The position numbers and the translations under genes were made by a program. Below are positions 6,864 to 15,120 of a stretch of DNA of 29,302 bases, in pieces. Position 1 is the first letter of the stretch, and every line of letters starts with the position of its first letter. The notes below the pieces were generated by a model. That model saw nothing but the letters and a program-made list of their open reading frames with translations, was not told where the DNA came from and did no database searches. Origin of the DNA: JAJYTL01 sp046705265 (GTDB taxonomy: Bacteria > Pseudomonadota > Alphaproteobacteria > Ferrovibrionales > Ferrovibrionaceae); assembly GCA_046705265.1 (NCBI GenBank), contig JBJKQL010000152.1, positions 1-29,302 of the forward strand, in the 5' to 3' direction.

Positions 6864-8672
6864 TCAGCGACCGAGGGCGAGCGCGGCCAAGGCCGCGACA
6901 AGTCCAAATCCAAGGATGAGCGAGATGACCTTCCACACCAGAAGCGGATTGCGCTGATAAAGCGGCACGCGCCGGGGCCACGGGCGGTAGGCTTCGCCGC
7001 CTTCGAGCGCTAGCACCAATTCGATCGCATCCTCGAACCGGGCCTCGCGCGAAACGGCAAAGGCGCGGACGAGGGCCGCATCCAACCATGCTGGAAGATC
7101 GGGCCGCCGGCTGGTCAGAGAGGTCGGTCGGCTAAACCGCGGCGCCATAAAGGATCGTACCTCGCCATAAGGGTAGTCGCCGCCCGTGAACATCCGATAA
7201 AGGGTCACCCCGAGCGCGTAAAGATCGCTGCGGACGTCGCCCCGTGCGCCGCTGAAGAGCTCGGGCGCCATGTAGCTTGGTGTGCCGGGCACGATCGCGT
7301 CAGATGCCTCCTCTTCCTCCTCTACGCCCGGCACGCGGGCAAGGCCGAGGTCGATCAGCCGCACCCCGCCATGTCGTTCCAGGATCACGTTGCTCGGCTT
7401 GATGTCGCGATGGATGATCCCGGCGCGGTGCAGCAACGCCACGGCCTTGGCAAGCCTCTCGGCGATACCAAGCCCTTCCGAGAGACCGATCCGCGGCCGC
7501 TTTAAGAGCCGCTGTTCCAAGGTCTCGCCGCCGTGAAACACCATCACAGTATAGAGCCGGGTCTGGCGTTTCGGATCGGGATCGAAGGTCTCGCCAAGCC
7601 AGGGGCTGCGCAGCCGGGTGCTGATCCAAGCCTCGCGCAGGAAGGCTTTGCGGAGGCGCGGTTCAGCCGCAAGCTCGGGATTGGGGAACTTGACGATCAC
7701 GGCAGCACCGGCGCCTTGGTCGGTGGCGCGAAACAGACGGCTGAACTGACCGTCCGAGAGAATCGGCCCAAGCAGATAGTTGTCGACTGTCTGTCCCGGT
7801 TCGGGCAGCGAAGCGATGGGAAGCGCCGCCTGAGCCGCCGCCAGATCGGCGCGGTCGGCCGGCGGGATCGCGATGACGTCGAGAATGACAGCCGTCGCAT
7901 TGTCTCGCCCACCAGCGGCAAGCGCCTCGATAACGAGACGGCGCGCGGTCTCGTCCGGCGCTTCACGCTGCGCCATCACCTCCACCACCCGCTGATGAGG
8001 AAGCACGCCATGCACGCCATCGCTGGTTAGGAGGTAACGGTCAAAGGGCGCGACCGGCCCCTCGACGAAATCAGCGCGAGCGCCATCATCCGGGCCGAGA
8101 GCCCGGGTCAAGACATGCTTCAGCCCAGGCACCTCGGGATTGTGGTCGCTGGTGAGCTGCGTGAGTCGCCCCTGGGAAAAGCGATAAAGCCGTGTATCCC
8201 CAAGATGGATGCCGTAGGCGCGCCGACCGCGCAAAATCAGCGCCGTGAGCGTGGTAGCCATGCCCGCAAGGTTTCGATCAGTGCGCCCCTCGGCCGCGAT
8301 CCATCCGGCAATCGCGGTGAGCGCGATGGCGGCGCCGCGATGCACCGGAAGCGTTTCCTTCTGGGCCAGGAAGCCGTCGATAAAGCCGCGCACCGCAAGC
8401 TCGGCGGCGATACGGCCACCGGCTGCGCCGGAAACGCCGTCGGCGAGCGCCGCGATCACCCCGTGGCTCGCGCGCGTCGCGGCATCACCAAGAAACACCA
8501 AGCCAAAATCCTGATTTTCATGACGCGGCCCCTGGTCGCTCCAGTAGCCAACCCGAACTTCGAGGGAATCCGAGTGGCCAAGAAAAGGACCTTGCGCGGC
8601 GTCTCCCGCCATCTGATCGGCCGCGGCAACCGCCAGACTCGCGTCACTCCCCGATGATCCACTCTGCGGCAT
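6864..8672 (-). CDS. bifunctional PP2C phosphatase-serine/threonine kinase with C-terminal membrane anchor
   Basis: This 602-residue fusion carries a PP2C-type Ser/Thr phosphatase at about residues 38-270. Metal-binding motifs include SDQGPRHENQD, ALADGVSG, IHLGDTRLYR, LLTSDGVHG and GGRDNATAVI. A protein kinase domain follows at about residues 298-555: the ATP lysine is K328 (AVIVKFP), the catalytic loop is HRDIKPSN at 421-428, the metal motif is DLG at 441-443 and the APE at 469-471. The final hydrophobic helix (about 578-600) would hold it in the inner membrane with both catalytic domains in the cytoplasm. AAGGA precedes the ATG. Such fusions are, to my knowledge, often found beside nitrate or nitrogen-assimilation genes; here it converges on amt. 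The substrates are unknown. Confidence 0.92.
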   Translation of the reverse strand: MPQSGSSGSDASLAVAAADQMAGDAAQGPFLGHSDSLEVRVGYWSDQGPRHENQDFGLVFLGDAATRASHGVIAALADGVSGAAGGRIAAELAVRGFIDGFLAQKETLPVHRGAAIALTAIAGWIAAEGRTDRNLAGMATTLTALILRGRRAYGIHLGDTRLYRFSQGRLTQLTSDHNPEVPGLKHVLTRALGPDDGARADFVEGPVAPFDRYLLTSDGVHGVLPHQRVVEVMAQREAPDETARRLVIEALAAGGRDNATAVILDVIAIPPADRADLAAAQAALPIASLPEPGQTVDNYLLGPILSDGQFSRLFRATDQGAGAAVIVKFPNPELAAEPRLRKAFLREAWISTRLRSPWLGETFDPDPKRQTRLYTVMVFHGGETLEQRLLKRPRIGLSEGLGIAERLAKAVALLHRAGIIHRDIKPSNVILERHGGVRLIDLGLARVPGVEEEEEASDAIVPGTPSYMAPELFSGARGDVRSDLYALGVTLYRMFTGGDYPYGEVRSFMAPRFSRPTSLTSRRPDLPAWLDAALVRAFAVSREARFEDAIELVLALEGGEAYRPWPRRVPLYQRNPLLVWKVISLILGFGLVAALAALALGR

Positions 8673-8867
8673 CAGGCGTCCTTTCCAAAGGCGATGCCAT
8701 CACCGTGCAGCCTGGTCCCTCCGTCGTCAAGGTATCGGCTGCCCGGTAGCGAGAATGTCCACCGGCCGCACGGCATCTGGCTCCTAGACGGCCACGGCGA
8801 TGCCTTTTATGATTCTCACATGAGGCTCGGACAGCGATCTTTGAAAACCGGCTTGGACTCGCGGCGA

Positions 8868-9245
8868 ATGAAGCAGAGCCGCAGATATTTGAGAGTTCTA
8901 GCTGTAGCGTTACCGGCACTTATCTTGGCTGGCACGTTCAGTTCCGCGAGAGGTGCCGAGCAGCCAAGCAAGGCAGCCTCCGGAACCGCGATCCTGCGGT
9001 GCCGTAACACGGCAAGCGGTACGACATGGACTCTCGCTGTCGACTTTGAGAAAAGCACCGTTGAATCCTTTCCGGCGCAGATCACGGCAGGCAAAATCGC
9101 TTGGCACGACACGCACGAGAATCGCTACTACAGCTTCACGCGCGCAGCTGGCATTCTCGACATCCACTACGCCTCCAGCACCGGCGGCTTTTCCGGCGAG
9201 GAGCCGTGCCGGCTTAGTCCGCCGGGGCAAACCCCGCCGCATTGA
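8868..9245 (+). CDS. small secreted protein of unknown function
   Basis: The reading frame from ATG 8868 gives 125 residues. It has a strong signal peptide (MKQSRRYLRVLAVALPALIL, probable cleavage after SARGA). The mature part of roughly 95 residues has two cysteines, one near its start (ILRCRN) and one near the end (EEPCRL), that could pair. It has a beta-rich look with TTWTLAVDFEKSTVES, ITAGKIAW and ENRYYSFTRAAG. I do not recognise a family with certainty, though short proteins of this plan occur as hypotheticals in Hyphomicrobiales. An in-frame ATG at 8820 would add 16 residues before the signal and is less likely. It stands alone between the divergent kinase gene and the ligase operon. 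Confidence 0.65.
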   Translation: MKQSRRYLRVLAVALPALILAGTFSSARGAEQPSKAASGTAILRCRNTASGTTWTLAVDFEKSTVESFPAQITAGKIAWHDTHENRYYSFTRAAGILDIHYASSTGGFSGEEPCRLSPPGQTPPH

Positions 9246-9391
9246 ACCGCAGCAATGGACTGATGACGGCCGCGGCCGCGCAGCCAAGAATTCTCGTAGG
9301 CTATCGACGACAATCTATGTAAGCATGTCGGAAAATCCGGAGACGAAGATTCTCCGAATATCGATGCTGCGCTTGCAAGGGAGGACAAGCG

Positions 9392-10822
9392 ATGGATCGA
9401 AACCGGCAAGACAAGACGCGAACGGCGTGGCTTGAGGCATGGGCACGGTACAAATCGGATCCAGATCGCGCGGCAACACCCGAAATCTGGTCACCGGGGC
9501 TCGAGTCATGTTCGCGTGACGAACTGACTTCGATCCAAAACGGCAAACTTGCCGCTCTCGTACCCTTTCTCTACGAAAACAGCCATTTCTATCGCCGACG
9601 CTTCGATCGCCTTGGATTAACGCCGAGCGATATCCAGACCGTCGACGACCTGCCGCGCTGGCCCGTCGTAAATAAGGCTGAAATGGTCGAGGATGCGCTG
9701 AACAATCCGCCTTACGGCACCTACACCACGATGTCGGATGAACTCTGGTCGGAGCGCGGCTGGATGATGTTTTCCTCGTCCGGCACGACCGGCCAGCCGC
9801 GCGTCTTTCGCTATTCGCATCTCGATCGGGAATATTGGTCCTGGGCCAATGCCCGCGCCCTGGCCGCGATGGATTTTCGACACGGCGACACAGTTTTTAT
9901 GATGACCGGCTATGGCCCGCATGTCTGGGCTTGGGGCGTGCAATATGCCCTTGCCAAGATCGGTTTACCGACGATTCCGGGCGGCGGCATGGACGCCCGC
10001 GCGCGGGCCAATATCATCACGCGCTTCCAACCGACGGTCCTCCTATGCACCCCGTCCTACGCGCTGCATCTCGGCCGTGTCTTGCAAGACCTTGGGCACG
10101 ATCCGCGCGAAACCAAGGTGCGAAAGCTTTTTCTCGCCGGCGAGCCGGCCATGGGTATCCCACGAACGCGGGCACGCATTCAGGATCTCTGGGGCGCCCG
10201 GATCGTCGAGTTCTATGGCTGCACCGAGGCCGCGCCGCATGTAGGCGGCTATTCCTGCTCCGCCTCTCAGCCGAACGACGGGCCCGTCTTCGCTCACCTC
10301 ATGGAGGACATCGGCATTTGGGAACTGGTCGATCCCGAAACCCACGCGCCGATGCCCCCGGGCAAGCGGGGCCTTACCGTCTGTACCAACCTCAATTCTG
10401 AAAGTTCGCCGCAACTTCGCTTTCTCGTCGGTGATTACACCGAATTTGACGATCGCCCGTGCGACTGCGGCCGCACGCACGCTCGGGCGATCGGCTGCTT
10501 CACCGGCCGGGCCGATGATCTCATCAATCTTCGCGGCATCAAGATGTTCCCCGGCGCCCTCGAGGAAGCGGTGCGCTCGCTGCCCAACGTCGGCGATGAA
10601 TACGAGATTGTGCTCTCCTGCGACGATGCCGGGATGGATGTCATGATGCTTAGAATCGAGCACCCGAGCCATCAACAACCGAACGACGTCAGGAATCGGC
10701 TCCGGGCCGAGGTGAGAAGCCGTCTCGAGATTCAGGTAGACGTGGAAGTGCTATCGCCGGGCAGCCTGCCGAAAACCGAATTCAAGGCGAAACGAGTCAA
10801 GGATTTACGGGCCAAGACGTGA
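9392..10822 (+). CDS. PaaK-like acyl/aryl-CoA ligase (AMP-forming)
   Basis: This 476-residue adenylate-forming enzyme is of the phenylacetate-CoA ligase (PaaK/CapK) branch. It shows the ATP loop SSSGTTGQPRV (about 128-138), EFYGCTEAAP around 277, the adenine/ribose region RPCDCGRTHARAIGCFTGRADD, and the hinge LRGIKMFPGALEEAV, followed by a C-terminal SLPKTEFKAKR. The reaction is carboxylate + ATP + CoA giving acyl-CoA + AMP + PPi. GGGAGG precedes the ATG by about 7 bases. It is the first gene of a plus-strand block that ends with a 4-hydroxybenzoyl-CoA-reductase-like enzyme, so an aromatic acid such as 4-hydroxybenzoate is a plausible substrate. Classical 4-hydroxybenzoate ligases belong to a different branch, so this would be an unconventional pairing. 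Confidence 0.85.
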   Translation: MDRNRQDKTRTAWLEAWARYKSDPDRAATPEIWSPGLESCSRDELTSIQNGKLAALVPFLYENSHFYRRRFDRLGLTPSDIQTVDDLPRWPVVNKAEMVEDALNNPPYGTYTTMSDELWSERGWMMFSSSGTTGQPRVFRYSHLDREYWSWANARALAAMDFRHGDTVFMMTGYGPHVWAWGVQYALAKIGLPTIPGGGMDARARANIITRFQPTVLLCTPSYALHLGRVLQDLGHDPRETKVRKLFLAGEPAMGIPRTRARIQDLWGARIVEFYGCTEAAPHVGGYSCSASQPNDGPVFAHLMEDIGIWELVDPETHAPMPPGKRGLTVCTNLNSESSPQLRFLVGDYTEFDDRPCDCGRTHARAIGCFTGRADDLINLRGIKMFPGALEEAVRSLPNVGDEYEIVLSCDDAGMDVMMLRIEHPSHQQPNDVRNRLRAEVRSRLEIQVDVEVLSPGSLPKTEFKAKRVKDLRAKT

Positions 10823-10874
10823 ACCCGTGATCCGCAGCGCAGCGGCGACCGTCGCGTAACAGGAGGCCTGGCCC

Positions 10875-11996
10875 ATGCCGGACACCCCCCCGTCATCGAT
10901 CCCGCTTTTCCGCGCTGAGCATGTCGGCAGCCTTCTTCGGCCTCGCCGATTGACCCAGGCCCATCGCGCTCTCGACAAAGGGGATATCTCACGCGATGAA
11001 TACGGAGCCGTGGTCGATGAAAGCATTCACGAAGCGATCGCACTGCAGGAGGCCACCGGACTTAAAGTCGTGACCGACGGCGAATTCCGCCGTGGCTCTT
11101 ACTGGGGCCATTTCGTCGAAGCAGTCGCAGGCATGGGCACCGGACCCGCCCTATTCGACTTTCATGATGCCGCCGGTCACGCACAGCCCTTTATCGCACC
11201 CCATATCGAAGGCCGGATTTCTCGCGCGCGATCGATCTCAGGCGACGAATTCCGTTTTCTGATGAGCGCGACCACTCGGACGCCAAAGCTCACCCTGCCC
11301 TCACCGCCGACCATGCATTTCTGGCGTGGGCCGGAGGGCCTTACGCCAAACGCCTACGACACGCTCTGCGAGGCCTTTGCCGATCTCGCCCGCGTATACG
11401 TTGAGGAAATCGCCGACCTCGGCGCTGCCGGATGCCGCTATGTGCAAATCGACGAAGTACCGCTCGCCATGCTTTGTGATCCTGGCGTGCGCGAGGTCGT
11501 GCGACGCCGGGGCGACGACCCGGGAACGCTGGTTGACCTTTATATCAACGCGATCAACGCTGCCGTAAAACATCGGCCGGCCGGTATGACGGTCGGGTTG
11601 CATATGTGCCGCGGTAACTTCAAGGGCAAGTGGCTCGCCGAAGGCGGCTACGAGACTGTCGCCGAGCGCGCCTTCGCCGAACTTATGGTCGATGTTTTCT
11701 TTCTCGAATACGATTCACCGCGGGCCGGTGATTTCGCGCCGCTTCGTTTCATTCCAGAAAACAAGGGGGTCGTTTTGGGCTTGGTGTCGAGCAAGACACC
11801 CTTGCTCGAAGGCAAAGATGAACTGGTTCGGCGGATCGACGATGCGAACCGCGTCATGCCCCTTGAGCGGCTCGCGCTCAGTCCGCAATGTGGTTTCGCC
11901 AGCACTGTATCAGGCAATCCGCTCACCATCGACGATGAGCGACGTAAGCTCGAGCGCATCGTCGAGGTCGCGCGCGAAGTCTGGGGACATGCCTAA
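10875..11996 (+). CDS. MetE-type (cobalamin-independent methionine synthase C-terminal family) zinc methyltransferase-like protein
   Basis: This 373-residue protein corresponds to the catalytic TIM-barrel half of MetE (COG0620-type) without the N-terminal duplicate domain. The zinc ligands are all present: H243 and C245 in GLHMCRGN, E278 in FFLEYDSP, and C339 in LSPQCGFAS. FRAEHVGSLLRP at the start and VTDGEFRRGSYW are typical of the short family members. AGGAGG precedes the ATG, and the gene lies 52 bases after the ligase, so the two are probably co-transcribed. Members of this short group include archaeal methionine synthases, epoxyalkane:coenzyme M transferases and many uncharacterised proteins. 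Its context with aromatic genes suggests a catabolic thiol or methyl transfer rather than methionine synthesis, which is inference. Confidence 0.82.
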   Translation: MPDTPPSSIPLFRAEHVGSLLRPRRLTQAHRALDKGDISRDEYGAVVDESIHEAIALQEATGLKVVTDGEFRRGSYWGHFVEAVAGMGTGPALFDFHDAAGHAQPFIAPHIEGRISRARSISGDEFRFLMSATTRTPKLTLPSPPTMHFWRGPEGLTPNAYDTLCEAFADLARVYVEEIADLGAAGCRYVQIDEVPLAMLCDPGVREVVRRRGDDPGTLVDLYINAINAAVKHRPAGMTVGLHMCRGNFKGKWLAEGGYETVAERAFAELMVDVFFLEYDSPRAGDFAPLRFIPENKGVVLGLVSSKTPLLEGKDELVRRIDDANRVMPLERLALSPQCGFASTVSGNPLTIDDERRKLERIVEVAREVWGHA

Positions 11997-12024
11997 CCGC
12001 ATGGAATTACCCGGCGCAGGGCTA

Positions 12025-12058
12025 GAGCAGCCTTCCGGCCGGTTAGATAAGGCTGCTC
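12025..12058 (+). terminator. inverted repeat after the MetE-like gene
   Basis: The arms GAGCAGCCTT and AAGGCTGCTC pair perfectly over ten bases around a 14-base loop, 28 bases after the stop. No T-run follows directly, so it may be a weak terminator or an mRNA 3'-end stabiliser. Confidence 0.5.
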
Positions 12059-12142
12059 GCGCTACAAAATAATTGGGTGGTTATCCTGGGCTAACGTGAA
12101 TGACGACCGCTGTGTCCGGCGCGCCAAGCTGCGGCCAAAAAT

Positions 12143-12179
12143 AGCCGCCATGCGAACAAGTCGGATGGCGGCTTGTTTT
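12143..12179 (+). terminator. hairpin with T-rich tail before hcrC
   Basis: A nine-base-pair perfect stem (AGCCGCCAT with ATGGCGGCT, loop of 13) is followed by TGTTTT. It looks like a rho-independent terminator on the plus strand. It lies about 90 bases before hcrC, so it either ends the ligase/MetE transcript or acts as an attenuator for the hcr genes. The remaining bases up to 12268 must then hold the hcr promoter; I see no clear -35/-10 pair there. Confidence 0.6.
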
Positions 12180-12268
12180 GCTCGAACCAGTGGCGTAAAT
12201 CACAGATATCGTAAACAATAAAAACCAAGAAGACCCGGGAAACGCATGCCGGTGGACAGGCAAACGGA

Positions 12269-12751
12269 ATGGCAAGACTTCTCTCACTTACGCTCAATGG
12301 CAAGGCGCATCTCGGCGCCGCCCCGGACAATCTGCTGCTACTCGATTATCTTCGCGAACACGTTGGCCTCACGGGCACCAAAACCGGGTGTGACGGCGGT
12401 GAATGCGGCGCATGTACGGTACTGATCGACGATGAGCCGGTGCTCGCCTGCCTAACGCTCGCCGCTCTTTGCGGGGGTCGCCGTGTCGACACCGTGGAAT
12501 CGTTGGCCGGAAATGGCCGGCTCTCGGCCATTCAACAAGGCTTTCATGAAAAGCTCGGCGCCCAGTGCGGCTACTGTACGCCAGGCCTGATCATGGCTTC
12601 CGAGGGCCTGTTGCGTGCGAACCCCGATCCGAGCGAGACCGAAATCCGCGCCGCTTTGGCCAGCAACATCTGCCGCTGTACCGGCTACGTGAAAATTATT
12701 GAAGCGGTTCGACATGCGGCGGAGATTCTCGCCGGTGGGGAAAATCCATGA
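12269..12751 (+). CDS. hcrC: molybdenum hydroxylase [2Fe-2S] small subunit, 4-hydroxybenzoyl-CoA reductase gamma-like
   Basis: This 160-residue subunit carries both [2Fe-2S] sites of the xanthine oxidase family. The plant-type ferredoxin site uses C41, C46, C49 and C61 (TGCDGGECGACT). The helical site uses C100, C103, C135 and C137 (QCGYCTPG and CRCTGY). It passes electrons between the molybdenum and FAD subunits encoded next; its stop overlaps the next start as ATGA, so the subunits are made in step. The gene order small-large-medium matches hcrCAB of Thauera and hbaBCD of Rhodopseudomonas. On its own it could belong to any family member; the specific call rests on the cysteine insert in the third gene. 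Confidence 0.85.
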   Translation: MARLLSLTLNGKAHLGAAPDNLLLLDYLREHVGLTGTKTGCDGGECGACTVLIDDEPVLACLTLAALCGGRRVDTVESLAGNGRLSAIQQGFHEKLGAQCGYCTPGLIMASEGLLRANPDPSETEIRAALASNICRCTGYVKIIEAVRHAAEILAGGENP

Positions 12752-15120
12752 ACGAGCTTCCGCCAAGGCCGCCGCAAGCCGGTCTTGCTCATCCGATCGG
12801 CGCTTACATGCCGCTGGTCGATGGCCCCGACAAGGTTTCCGGACGCGCGAAATATACCGCCGATTTCGTTTCGCCCGGCACGCTCGTCGGGCGCATCTAT
12901 CGCAGCCCCTACGCCCATGCCGAAATTGTGTCGATCGATGTTTCGGCAGCGCTCGCATTGCCCGGTGTCAAGGCAGTCGTCACCGGCTCGGATTGTGACC
13001 AGACTTTCGGCGTTCTCCCGATCGCGCGGAGCGAATATCCGCTGGCGCGGGGACACGTCCGCTATCGCGGCGAGCCAGTCGCCGCCATCGCGGCGATCGA
13101 CGACGGAACGGCGGAGAAAGCGCTTCGCCTGATAAAAATGGAGGTGCGCAAGCTTCCCGCTTATTACACCGTGAAGGAAGCGATGGCTCCAGGTGCGGTG
13201 GCGCTTCATGACCACCGGCCAGGCAATATCGAGCGCGACGTGTTCTTCGAGATCGGCGATCCCGCCAAAGGATTCGCAGAGGCCGATCTCGTGCACGAAG
13301 CGACGTACAACTGCCCCGAGGTTTGCCAGAACCAGATGGAAACGCACGCGGCGCTCGCGGAATACGATCCAATACGCGAGCGCCTGACCGTCCATGCCAG
13401 CACCCAGGTACCTTACTATGTGCATCTTATGCTCGCGCGTACCCTCGGCATTGAGATGTCGCGGATCCGCGTTATCAAGCCGCATGTCGGCGGCGGTTTC
13501 GGGGCCCGCACCGAAACCCTGAATGTCGAGCTGATCGCGGCACTTCTCGCGCGCAAGGCGGGAGGCAGCGTTCGCATCATGATAAACCGCGAGGAAACCT
13601 TCATTACCCATCGCGGCCGGCCCGAAACCGACGTGCGACTCAAAATCGGCATGCGCAAAAACGGCCGCATCACGGCGGTTGAATGCGAATGCCATCAGCG
13701 CGGCGGTGCCCACAGCGGTTATGGCATCGTCACGATTCTTTACGCCGGTTCGATGCTCTATGCGATCTACGATCTTCACAACGTCAGATATACCGGTGTG
13801 CGCGTGCTTACCAATACGCCGCCTTGCGGCGCCATGCGCGGCCACGGCACAGTCGACGTGCGCTTTGCCTTCGAGAGCCTTTTGGATCGGATGGCCTCCG
13901 AACTCGACCTCGATCCCTTTGCTGTGCGCCGGGCGAACTATCTGAGCGCGCCCACCATGACCGACAACGACCTGATGGTAAACAGCTATGGCCTGCCGGA
14001 ATGCGTCGACTGGGTTGAGAAGGAAAGCGGCTGGCGCGAACGCAAGGGCAAGATGGGACCGCGCAAGGGCCTCGGCATGGCCTGCTCCCACTACATCAGC
14101 GGCGCGTCGAAGCCCGTCAACTGGACCGGCGAACCGCATGCGACGGTCAAGCTGAAGCTCGATTTCGATGGTTCCGTCGTTGTTCTATCCGGCGCCGCCG
14201 ATATCGGCCAGGGCTCTTCCACCGTACTGGCGCAAAGTGTCGCCGAGGTGCTTGGTCTCGATATGACGCGTATCCGCGTCATTACGGGTGACAGCGACGT
14301 GGTGCCGAAAGACAACGGCTCCTACTCCTCCCGTGTCACCTTCATGGTCGGCAACGCGGCGATTGACGCCGCCGAAAAGTTAAAACGCATCCTCCTCGAA
14401 GCCGCTGCGCGCCGCCTCGATGTCGCGCCAGAGGACGTCGAATGTCTTGGCGAAGTCTATCGCGCCGGAGTGCAAGATCGCGGCTTGCATTTCGACGAGG
14501 TCGTGTCCGAGGCTTTGAAGAACGCCGGTCCGATTACGGCAACCGGCGTCTATTCCACCATTCCGCAATCTCACGGCGGCAAGAAATATCGCGGCGCCGC
14601 GATCGGCGGCACCATGGGCTACAGCTATTCCGCGCAAGTGGTCGAGGTGACGGTGGATGAGGAGACGGGCGTCGTCGCTGTCGACAAGGTCTGGGTTGCG
14701 CATGATTGTGGCCGAGCACTGAACCGTCTCGCGGTGGAGGGGCAGGTTGAAGGCTCGGTGTGGATGGGTCTTGGCCAAGCGATGAGCGAGGAAACCGGCT
14801 ACCACCAGGGCCTCTTGCTTACCGGCAATATGCTGGATTACCGCGTGCCAACGATCCAGGATTCGCCGCCGATCGAGGTCGGCATCGTCGAAAGTATGGA
14901 TCCGTACGGACCCTTCGGCGCCAAGGAAGCGGGCGAAGGGTCGCTTGCCGCCTTTCTCCCAGCACTTGCTAACGCCGTTGCCGACGCCATTGGCATCCGC
15001 TTCGACAACTTGCCGATCACGGCGGACCGCGTCTTCGCCGCAATCGAAAAGGCGCGGCGCGAGGCGCGGGTGAAAGCGCCCGCGGCCATGCAAACGGCCA
15101 TTGCCGAGAGCGCTTCATAA
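12748..15120 (+). CDS. hcrA: molybdopterin-binding large subunit, 4-hydroxybenzoyl-CoA reductase alpha-like
   Basis: This 790-residue catalytic subunit of the xanthine oxidase family binds the molybdenum cofactor. Visible elements are the N-terminal DGPDKVSGRAKYTADF (about 25-40), VGGGFGAR at 247-254, the cofactor loop CGAMRGHG around 360-367, GAADIGQGSS in the middle, and GAKEAGEGS at about 724-732 holding the conserved glutamate. The CoxL active-site motif AYRCSFR is absent, so this is not form I CO dehydrogenase. In 4-hydroxybenzoyl-CoA reductases the enzyme runs in the reductive direction, removing the ring hydroxyl to give benzoyl-CoA. It overlaps the small subunit by four bases and the FAD subunit by one, so all three are coupled. 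Confidence 0.85.
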   Translation: MNELPPRPPQAGLAHPIGAYMPLVDGPDKVSGRAKYTADFVSPGTLVGRIYRSPYAHAEIVSIDVSAALALPGVKAVVTGSDCDQTFGVLPIARSEYPLARGHVRYRGEPVAAIAAIDDGTAEKALRLIKMEVRKLPAYYTVKEAMAPGAVALHDHRPGNIERDVFFEIGDPAKGFAEADLVHEATYNCPEVCQNQMETHAALAEYDPIRERLTVHASTQVPYYVHLMLARTLGIEMSRIRVIKPHVGGGFGARTETLNVELIAALLARKAGGSVRIMINREETFITHRGRPETDVRLKIGMRKNGRITAVECECHQRGGAHSGYGIVTILYAGSMLYAIYDLHNVRYTGVRVLTNTPPCGAMRGHGTVDVRFAFESLLDRMASELDLDPFAVRRANYLSAPTMTDNDLMVNSYGLPECVDWVEKESGWRERKGKMGPRKGLGMACSHYISGASKPVNWTGEPHATVKLKLDFDGSVVVLSGAADIGQGSSTVLAQSVAEVLGLDMTRIRVITGDSDVVPKDNGSYSSRVTFMVGNAAIDAAEKLKRILLEAAARRLDVAPEDVECLGEVYRAGVQDRGLHFDEVVSEALKNAGPITATGVYSTIPQSHGGKKYRGAAIGGTMGYSYSAQVVEVTVDEETGVVAVDKVWVAHDCGRALNRLAVEGQVEGSVWMGLGQAMSEETGYHQGLLLTGNMLDYRVPTIQDSPPIEVGIVESMDPYGPFGAKEAGEGSLAAFLPALANAVADAIGIRFDNLPITADRVFAAIEKARREARVKAPAAMQTAIAESAS

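Noticed and set aside
12685..14139. Long minus-strand open frame of 484 codons opposite the hcr genes
   Set aside because: It is antisense to the strongly conserved HcrA and HcrC coding sequence, has no family motifs, and reflects high-GC codon bias.
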